A stretch of DNA of 64,000 nt from Eutypa lata (lineage: Eukaryota; Ascomycota; Sordariomycetes; Xylariales; Diatrypaceae). The notes under the pieces are model-generated. The model searched no databases. It worked only from the letters and a program-made list of their open reading frames with translations, and was not told the DNA's origin. The stretch is from the NCBI GenBank assembly GCA_022661535.1, contig JAKULF010000010.1, forward strand, positions 1 through 64,000, read 5' to 3'. Made by a program: the position numbers and the translations under genes. This document shows positions 55,310-64,000 of this stretch, one piece after another (the stretch's first letter is position 1; the number at the start of each line of letters is the position of its first letter).

Positions 55310-56882
55310 ATGTCAGAATCAGCGGTTTCTACACTCCTTTGGGGTGGCCGGTTTACTGGTAATTAGCAAAAAGAACCCCATAACACATTCAACATTTTAT
55401 TCCGTCCCAAGTATTTCAACTAACCCCGCCATGGCATGTACAAACAGGCGCGATCGATGACTTGATGTTCAAGTTCAACGAGTCGCTCTCCTTCGACAAG
55501 GTGCTATGCAAGGCCGACATCCAGGGCTCCATCACATACGCCCGCGGGCTTCAGAAGCTCAACATCCTCACCCAAGACGAGCTGAGCCAAATCGAATCGG
55601 GCTTCGAGAAGGTCGCAAAAGAATGGGACGATGGTACTTTCCCCATCGACTTCAAGGCCGACGAAGACATACACACAGCAAACGAGCGCCGTCTTTCAGA
55701 GCTCATCGGTCCTCAAGCCGCCGGCAAGCTCCACACAGGACGCTCCCGAAACGACCAGATCGCTACCGACATGCGGCTTTGGGCTCGAGAACAGCTTGTC
55801 GAGCTCTCTGGGTTATTGAAGGGTCTTCTTCGGGTATCGGCTGAGAAGGCGAAGGAAACACTCCCCGTATTGATGCCAGGATATACGCATTTGCAACGTG
55901 CACAACCCGTCCGATTCTCACATTGGCTCCTCGGCCATGCGACCTTCCTTATTGGCGATCTGCAGCGGTTAGAGGGAATTCAGGAGAGGGGCGTCGCAAC
56001 TTGCCCTCTGGGTGTTGGTGCGCTAGCTGGAAACCCATTCGGCATCGATCGCGAATTCCTTGCCAAGGACCTGGGTTTCTCGTCTGTTCATCCCAACAGT
56101 CTTGCCGCCGTAGCCGATAGAGACTTCGTTGTTGAGATTCTCCAGTGGGCGAGTCTGCTGATGGCCCATCTTAGTCGGTTGAGCGAGGACCTTATTCTCT
56201 TCTCTACTGCCGAGTTCGGCTTCGTTCAGGTTGCCGATGCCTACAGCACGGGTAGCAGTCTCATGCCCCAGAAGAAGAACCCAGACAGCTTGGAGCTCAT
56301 CCGAGGCAAGGCTGGTCGGGTTATGGGTCAGGTACGCTCTACATATCTACTTACTTTCCTACTTACCTTAGCGTAACCTTTATATGTATCCCCGCGCCTC
56401 ATACTAACCGAAAACAGGCAACTGGCTTCCTCTCCACCCTCAAGAGTCTCCCCACCTCCTACAACAAGGACCTCCAGGAATCCGTCGAGCCCCTCCTCGA
56501 CTGCGTCCGGACCGTCTCGCACTGCCTGACGATCTCCGCGGGCGTCGTCAGCTCCCTCACGGTCCACGGCGACAAGATGAAGGCCGCGCTGACGGCCGAC
56601 ATGCTCGCGACCGACGTAGCCGACTACCTCGTCCTCAAGGGCGTCCCCTTCCGGCAGACGCACCACATGGCCGGCGCCGTCGTCCGCAAGGGCGAGGAGC
56701 TCGGCATCTCCATTGCCGATATCAGCCTCGAGGACTTCAAGCAGATCTCCCCCCTGTTCGAGGCCGATATCGCCCAGGTCTTCGACTTTGAGAAGAGCGT
56801 TGAAAGGCGGTATGCCCTCGGTGGTACGAGCAAGAGCTCCGTTCTGGCGCAGATTGAATCTATTGAGAAGCTACTGTCCTGA
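55310..56882 (+). CDS. ARG4: Argininosuccinate lyase
   Basis: Exons 55310-55358, 55448-56331 and 56418-56882 splice in phase to 465 residues, the usual length. The short first exon encodes MSESAVSTLLWGGRFTG, the conserved lyase start. Diagnostic segments follow: DEDIHTANERRLSELIG, LHTGRSRNDQIATDMRLW, LMPGYTHLQRAQPVRFSHW and the fumarate-lyase signature GSSLMPQKKNPDSLELIRGK. The last exon has PFRQTHHMAGAVVRKGEE. The enzyme splits argininosuccinate into arginine and fumarate, the final step of arginine biosynthesis, in the cytosol. All active-site segments are intact. Housekeeping gene, normal codon use. Confidence 0.97.
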
Positions 56883-57862
56883 GTATGTACGAAGGTAGGA
56901 TGGTAGGTAGGAAAAAGGTTTAAGGGTGGACACATTCTGGGGAAGAAGGAAAAAAAAGAAAAACGCTAGATCGAGAAGGGCGTGGTTAGAGAAAATTAAA
57001 ATAATACAAAATATTCGTGACCCAGGAGGGACTTCCTCTGAGTTGAAATTGGCAATGGATAAATGTCCACCGTAACGCCCTGTGTGTGATCGTTTCCTTG
57101 TAATAGTTCGCGGCGCTGTGGTGTTTTGGTTATTTTTCTTTCTTTTTTTCTTCATAATATTTATGAATATCACTTACAATGATAAAGCATTTTGATGAGA
57201 ATTTTCGCTGTGTATGGCGTTAAATGCAGGTTAACAAAGAAATGGGGTATATAAATAACATATTTCTATCTGTATTCCTAGCAGTATACCAAGCTTCCCC
57301 AAGCCCTAGGAGGAAATATTATGGTTTAGAGCCCTGGTCGCTTGAAAATTCATCCAGCTACTTCCAGGAAATCTCTGGATATAGCAGAAAACCGGCTCGC
57401 TCTACGGGTTGATGTCGTTTGTCGTTAGGATCATAGTGACAAGGTAACAATAACCACTATAGCAACAGTTTGAAACATAATCCTCGACGCTAACTTACAG
57501 TATCATGTCACTCACAATACATCAAGCTTTTCATGTGACAATTGAATTGGCCCAAAGATATCTGATATTAATGAGAGGCGGTCTTGAAGACCAATTAACA
57601 AGTGAAGCGCAAAATTACAATCAACCCAAAGCACACTCAAACGCCTCATAACGTACTCGAACTCCCAGCTAACAAATAAAAAAGAAGACAGCGGCACTCA
57701 AACCCTAGAATCCATCCCATGCGTTAAGCTTCAAACAGGAATGCCATGTAATTACACAGAGAGATATCTCTCTTCCCCCCTTTCATTACCACTCATAGCC
57801 TCAGGCCCAGTTTCCACACCCTCCTACGCTCCGTCGAAGGGTCCGGCCTGGCAGCTTTCCGT
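56883..57862. other. Intergenic region, about 1 kb
   Basis: Lies between the convergent 3' ends of ARG4 and a small hypothetical gene. An AAGGAAAAAAAAGAAAAACG purine tract follows the ARG4 stop at about 56948. No gene seen. Confidence 0.5.
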
Positions 57863-58253
57863 CTATTTGGACCCAGAACCGTTACATCCAGTTCTAGGGG
57901 AGCATCCAGTGTTATCATCAGGCTCAATAACACCAGGGTCAGACTGGCGCCCATATACCATCGGCGGATGTGGTCTGTATGGCTCCTTGTGCGAATGATC
58001 CGCCGTCATCGCCGGTTGGGATCTGTAGGGCGTAGTGACGATGCCACTGCCGCTGCCGCTGCCGCTCGCTCTATCCAAGAGGTCAGAAGGTATTTGTAGC
58101 AAACAAACAAACAAGCAAGCAAACAATCAACGAAAGATCAGCTTGACTTGAAACGACAGGGGATGTAATTACCTACCCTTGGTCGGTTCTTGGCACGGTG
58201 TCTTTCGAGTCCTTGGAAGACATTGTCTGATCGTTGGTGTTTCTGTCTGACAT
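57863..58253 (-). CDS. Small Gly/Ser- and Pro-rich hypothetical protein
   Basis: Exons 58253-58177 and 58070-57863 join in phase (GTAGGT donor, GGATAG acceptor) to 94 residues. Two in-frame ATGs are possible; the first gives MSDRNTNDQTMSSKDSKDTV, the second starts at MSSKDSK (58223). Exon 2 opens with a Gly-Ser dipeptide repeat (ASGSGSGSG) followed by a Tyr/Pro/His-rich stretch (HKEPYRPHPPMVYGRQSDPG) and a Cys-containing end. Predicted disordered, no known domain. The intron removes a region with stops and restores frame, which supports the model. Confidence 0.6.
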
Positions 58254-61200
58254 CCGGCTTTGTAGATTGTGTGTGTTGGATTTTCTGATTGCGTGTTGCT
58301 TGTTGGAGATCGCGTATTCTGTCTGTAGACGATAGGATAGGATTTGATGGAGGAAAACTTCATCGAGACAGCCATCTACACCGATTCATCATCCTCATTT
58401 ATAGACGACCACGCCATCTACTCGCCTTTGTCCATAACTTAGCCATGTTGGCCTTTTATTTTCATGAGTAGACTCTGTTATGACTCTAGCCATCCTGTGT
58501 TGCGTCTTGATCGAGCCCTCATGACCTAGCACATTTGCAGCATCAGAGCCAACCATGGCAAATTTTCTTTGAAGCAGGAGTTTTGAGGGCAATATCTTGG
58601 AGAGTGTTCCTTGCAGGAAGGAGCATGTGAGTAGGATGTGCCACGAATTATTTTCTGAGCGTAACATGTGATAGAGTCTGCAGCTGTATTGGCTTTTTGT
58701 TCTCGAGGTTTTCGTAAGCCGTGAGGTTGGTCTACTGGTATGAGGACCCAAATTCAAGTTGTGAGGCATTCGCATGTGGATTCATATCCTTACCAGGAAC
58801 GTGGATGTGGATTCTAGAGAGAATAATTGCGAGTGTAAGGAATTTGATCCGTTACACATCGCCTACGCAGCCCAATAGATAACTGGGGTTCTCCAGAGTA
58901 CAAAGAAGATGGTGAAGGATGAACGTGGTGGATATATCTGCCATGGCTTGGTGTCTGCGAGTGTTATGATACTATATAACCTGAACTCTTTGTTGATAGT
59001 TACACGGCAACTTCATGGACGAAGAGCCAACGATGTAGTGATAGTGGAAACCTCTGGGGCTCCACTCCTCTTTTGTCTATCTTTGAAGATGTCGTAAAGG
59101 ATCACAGTCATTCCATTATATCACGGCTATGACTCCCATGTATTTTCACAATTCCATCTAGTGTATCCACGGTACTGGAATGCTTACCATCCTAGTAATA
59201 TTACCCTTATATTACAGTTTGGGTTTGACATATCGTGGAGTGCGTGGTTTGTATTCATCCATCCAACCCGAGTCATAGGAATCTTACCATATCATGTTGT
59301 TCCCAGAATATAATAGTTATCCCAATACAAAGGCGAGATAATATATCTGGAGGGATTAGTAGACCCACACACTATAACCTGTGGGTTATACTGTACAATG
59401 TCTTCATGCTCATGGTATACCACTACATGTTGCGGCATTATTTTCCACGCCCTTTGTCCTTCTAAGATTGTCTGCGGCACTCTAGGGGCCATATAGTGGG
59501 TGACTAGGCCAACATAGGAAGGATAGCACGTGTATGTGTGTTACTTTCTAATGATGGTAAGCATCCCTTCGACTTCGGGTCTGCCACTTCACCCCTATGA
59601 GTTCATGATGACGCTGATATCCTTCTCTGCCGACTATTTAGGCAAAACTATCTCAAGTCAGTTTGGATATGAACTATATAGAAGTGTTATTAATAAAGGC
59701 TTCGACTAAAAGTAGATTGAATGTAATTTTCGAACCTGGAGAGGATCATGCTACACTTACTTGTTATAATAGCTTTATTTGATAGTATAATGGAAAGAGG
59801 CTATATCATTGAACTTGTTGCTTGCTCCTTAAGCTTCTTGTTCTTTTTACGAGGTAATTGGGTCCGCTTGTGTTCTGACCCGTTCATGAATGATTCCGGA
59901 ATAGATGATCGAGCGTGAGACAGCTTGGTCAGATATGGCGCATGTATGATTCTCCATGAAGGGTGGGTGAGTATATTGGGGTATGAAAGGGAGGAATCTA
60001 TAAAGTGGCCTGTATGCAGCAGAGCCCTACTTATATACTTATAGTACAGCAGTGGAGAGTGCCTTGCGTGGTAGCCACTCTCAGGCATCTAACCTGACCC
60101 CGTTGTGATAATCCACCGCCTTCGTAACACAGGGCAATCAATGACAGCTGCTGTAGCAGGGGTTTCCATGTCAGGAGTAGTAGCTTTGTAGCGGCGGCTA
60201 GTTATAGGGCGCCGACGCAACAGACCACAACTTGTCAACGACGTTCTACAAGACTTCGAACCGCTCTACAGATCTCCTTTCTGTCGAATTCAGTGGGGAT
60301 CTGTTGTGGTATTACTCTTTCGTGCCTCCGTCGCTGCTGTTACGTATACTCAGTAATAGGACCGGGGCCGAGACCGAGACCAAGCCCGAGACTGTGGCGC
60401 CGGGACGGCTGGCAGGCCGCCGCGTCATTGACAGAGATGACGGGCGCGCCGCGAACCATGAGCGCGTCTTAGGTCTTGTCAGCCTTTCTAACTAGGGTGC
60501 CGTTGTTGGCATCTTTGCCCCTGGTCAAAACAGCCTGCCCACCTAGTAGGCTGCTAGCGCCAGCACTACCATGAGCTTCACCGCATTTTCGCCTCTGGAT
60601 TGTGAACGTTGTCAAGAATCTTTTCGTAGATATACTACATGGATATCTGGGGCAAGAGTCATAGCCCAAACGCATCTATTCGGTTTACATGTAAGTTGGC
60701 ATGGAGGGGAAAGGGGGTGTGCTACTGCTAGAATTTACTCTTGCTTGATGCGGTGTGAGAAAGGGGTAAATTTGTGAAATACCACCCAAACGAATGGATA
60801 AGATAGTCTCAACAACACTATAGAAGCATTTCATTCTACGCAGTTACTTCGTCAAACATAAGCATATCTAGATGAAAGAATAAAGGTGTTGGCGGATGCT
60901 TACGAGGCACTTTGGCATATATAGTCTAATCGATAGGTAATAGCATTCAAACTGGACAGTCAACATCCATGTGTACCACTGGGGCTCTTCTCAATGTATA
61001 TATATAGAACCCTCACCACGTGTATGTAGCTTGATAGTCATGTGTACTCCGCCCGCGAGAATGCTTGATTCATGGCTAACTGGGGCCTGATGGGTCTTCA
61101 AAAGGTGTACCCTAGATGGAGATGGAGATGGAGATGAAGATGAAGATGAAGATGTTCACTTGAACCAGCGATATAGCCAGGTCGGTGGGCACCTGGGGTA

Positions 61201-64000
61201 CCGCGTGCGATCTCCACGGGAGGGCCCCCGCAGGACGTGGTGCATTACAACGTGATCAACTAAGCCTCTCGAGAATACGTTTATAGATTGAATGAAACGC
61301 CATCTTATTGATACGGGGAATCCGAGATGAAGGTGTAGAGGGAGGAAGGAAGGGAGAGTATGCGTCAAAATATGGGCACTTGGCTGTTTGGCGACATCCA
61401 CCTAAGACATTCTAGAGGGGCAGAGGGGCAGAGGGGTAGAAGGGAGAATACATCCATCCAGACGTCCAAACGAACCCGCATTAGTTACTCAAGTCGAAGA
61501 CGCGTTAGCTATCTGGGTGCTTGGACTGCTTGGAAAGGTCCACCACTATGGTAGGTTGCATCTGACTTGCGTTAAAAGAGATCTGTGCAAGGCTGAAAGG
61601 AGAAACGCGACAGCTCAGAATAGTCGCCACTAGCCTCTAGAAGAAAAACAGTCCCAAATCTGACTGAAGGGGGGATATGGGCTCGGGTAGGGCGCCATTC
61701 CGACATGATCCTTTGCGCTACTTGGCTACCTAACCTAACCTTGTGGTGATCCGTGTCAATCATCCGTCAGTCATCTTGCATCTTCCACCAGCCAATGTCG
61801 TGAGGAAGCATAAATAATTGGTGGTGAGTAAATTTAAATGGTGGCCAACCCGAGGTTAAGAAGAAGATGCGCGAGAGAAGCGATTGGTTGGACAGAGGAG
61901 GATTTTGGACATAAGAAAGAGACAGGGTTGCATTAATGTGTATCTGACAGGCCATGAATGGACGGGCGGGCGGAGGAGGGAGGAGGGACAGGCGGACAGG
62001 CGTCGTAGTAGGCAGGCAGGCAGGCAGGAAAAAAGCGGTTGGGAATTGATGCGTTGGCAACAGGTACAGGCACAGGGAGATGAACAAAAAAAAAAGGAGG
62101 AGAATATAAAAATTAGAGAAGCAAAAGAAAGAAGTAGAACCTTGAAAATCAGCGACTTGGGCCGAACCCTCGAATGCGAATGTGCGCGTGGTTGATGCGG
62201 ATTGGATGAACTCAAAGAGACCCCAGGCTATGTATGTATAGTATGTAGTATGTACTCTAAGCTTAGCGTATCCTTTTCAGCGGGTATTGTACATACATAC
62301 AATACCTTCTCTCACTGAGGTCGCTGTTCTGGCTGTTTGGTGCTTGTCTGGGACTCTGGCGGCTCTGTGACTTCCTACGCTGACCGCTACAGAATACCTA
62401 TAGTGACTATTCAGAGTACTATGTACAGTACTATAACTATACTATAACTAAAGCTACTAGTCATTACCCAAATGTATTCTGTGTAAGTAGATATGTACTA
62501 TATTATGTACAATGCATATCTCCATACCTACCTCCTACATTTAGACGAACTGGCATTTGTTTGGGTGGTGGTTAGAATTAGGAAAGGCGGGATAGACAAA
62601 GAGGTAGAAAAAGACTGGGCACCTATCAACGTACCTATGCGAGATGCAAGGACAGCTCATACATTCTCTTAACCAAGCTATACATATCTACCTACCTAAC
62701 CAAACCTAACCTAACCTAACTTACAGTGCATACGTCCATACATCTATGCGTATTTGTATTTGTCCGTGGCGGTATCTGTTCTTTGCCTTTCTGTACTAAG
62801 CAGACAGACCGCGACTTGACAGGCTGACAGGAGAGACAATTCGGAATGACGGTTGATAGGTCGGCATGGCGGTTGATAGGGGGAGGGGGAGAAGGAGAGA
62901 TGGTTCTGTCTGTCGCTCTCCTTCCTACCCGTCTGTCTGTCTGTCTTTTGTCTTCTAGAAGCTGATAGGAAAAGGGTTCCCTCGTGAGCTGCATGACGCA
63001 GGATGCCAGCTTGTTTTTTTTCCCTTTCTCCCTCCCGTATTATGCTGAGATATTGGGCGGGCACAACTTGTCATGTTTTGCTTGGATCGTTTATTTTGCC
63101 CGTTTGCGTGAATTTGTCTCGCTGTCAATGCGAAAAGCCGAGCGATAACAATCTTCAGTCACTGAGTCACTCAAGTTAGGTAGTCGCTTACTTAGTCACT
63201 TAGTCACTTAACAAGGTCCATTTTAAATTAGTTCGAGAGGTTGACAACGACAACGGTATGGATGAAACGAAACCACATGAAACGAAATAGGAAAAGGCCT
63301 ACGGGGAACATGATGGACTGGTAAACGCGACAGCTGCATATAGTTGGTTGAATATAGGTAAGTGTTTCTCCCGCTCACGGTGCGGCCGGAAGACTCGACA
63401 CCGAGGAACCAAACAAGGGCCTTTTACATGTAGTTGCGCTGTCTTATGAAAGGATCAAGAGACATGACTGGTCGAGCATGTCAACTATCACGAAGATCAC
63501 TCGCGGCATCTATGCTGTTATGTACGAAGTACATACCGACATGAAGGTAGCAACGTAGTTATGTAGCACAAGACAAAGAGACAGCAACTGTCAACGTATG
63601 TAAGCCGAAGCTACAGACAGCTATGTAGGTACGTAACGCAACTAGGCAAGCTACATGATGCTTCCATGTCTGTAGGCGAACGACTTTATTCAAACGAACC
63701 TCTACCAGTCTACATAGCAGCCATAGGTATTCTGGGCATGTAGGCAATCTGCTAGTTTCTGTATATGCCCGGGATCTCCTGGCTTGCCAGCTTGCTTAGT
63801 ATAGGTTGAGTTGTCTGGTTGTTTACCGACTTGCCGGTCTAGCTGTCACGCTGTCTAGGTATGTATCTAGTTCGTGCTTTAGTAGGAGTCACTCCCTTTT
63901 ACTATCATTGCCTCATTGACGGTGAATATTAGTGAGGCTGGCGCAGGCTGGGTCTAGGAGAGTAAGGAATAAGACGATCAGAAACCCGAGAACCCAAGAA
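58254..64000. other. Gene-poor right end, about 5.7 kb
   Basis: No coding gene is supportable. Short open frames on both strands overlap and are low-complexity. Microsatellites include GATGGA/GATGAA units at about 61115-61153, GGGGCAGAG units near 61418-61440 and GGCA units at 62011-62028. A CCTAACCTAACCTAACTT run at about 62702-62720 resembles the shortened telomere units but is too short to call interstitial telomere. A gene beginning beyond the window edge may use part of this as promoter. Confidence 0.5.
61115..61153. repeat. (GATGGA/GATGAA)n minisatellite
   Basis: Three GATGGA units pass into four GATGAA units, a two-state hexamer tract in non-coding DNA. Confidence 0.9.

Noticed and set aside
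62702..62720. Interstitial telomere sequence
   Set aside because: Only three CCTAA-type units, imperfect and in a CCTACCTA-rich spacer; chance or microsatellite origin is more likely.
1..64000. CRISPR array, rRNA genes or intact transposon
   Set aside because: No regularly spaced repeat-spacer array, no rRNA sequence and no transposase or reverse transcriptase frame was found.

Overview
This window is the left end of a chromosome from a filamentous ascomycete (Pezizomycotina, most likely Sordariomycetes; this is inferred, and the species is not determinable from the sequence). It opens with a CCCTAA telomere array. About 3.6 kb of extremely AT-rich DNA follows, with the signature of repeat-induced point mutation (RIP). 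Gene structure is typical of filamentous ascomycetes: short introns of about 50-250 bp, GTATGT/GTACGT/GTAAGT donors, CTAAC branch sites, moderate GC and mitochondrial proteins with Arg/Ser-rich presequences. I rebuilt exon joins by hand; every spliced model given as a full gene keeps frame to a natural stop.

Subtelomere (1-15.6 kb). After the telomere and RIP block come a broken coding remnant (3.8-4.4 kb) and a divergent pair of short-chain dehydrogenase/reductase (SDR) genes (5.1-7.8 kb), both lacking catalytic residues. Next are a condensation-fold acyltransferase of the alcohol acetyltransferase type, a small six-cysteine secreted protein, a secreted alpha/beta hydrolase and a Dal5-type MFS permease. 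This is an accessory, fast-evolving neighbourhood.

Core-like region (16.6-57 kb). Conserved housekeeping genes dominate: a mitochondrial phosphosulfolactate-synthase-like protein, a URC4/DUF1688 uracil-catabolism protein, OXA1 insertase, MIM1 outer-membrane import factor, a p47/Shp1 UBX adaptor of Cdc48, a Gtr1 Rag GTPase of TORC1 signalling, ceramide glucosyltransferase, the SEN2 tRNA-splicing endonuclease subunit, a DHA1-like MFS exporter and ARG4 argininosuccinate lyase. Accessory genes lie between them: a retropepsin-like protein tail-to-tail with a DUF6594 membrane protein, a secreted FAD-linked (BBE) oxidoreductase, a coiled-coil hypothetical and two small hypotheticals. OXA1 and MIM1 are neighbours in mitochondrial membrane biogenesis.

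Gene-poor stretches lie at 21.5-26.4, 31.7-33.9, 46.7-49.3 and 58.3-64 kb. They hold microsatellites, a CCTAGG-centred palindrome that recurs at four sites, and a tRNA-like remnant bracketed by a 19-bp direct repeat.

The strongest unusual observations are the divergent pair of catalytically defective SDR genes next to the telomere, and the complete absence of CpA/TpG over about 1.2 kb of the RIP block, with two mutated copies of the same unit and a GC-rich island. I found no CRISPR array, intact tRNA, rRNA or intact transposon.
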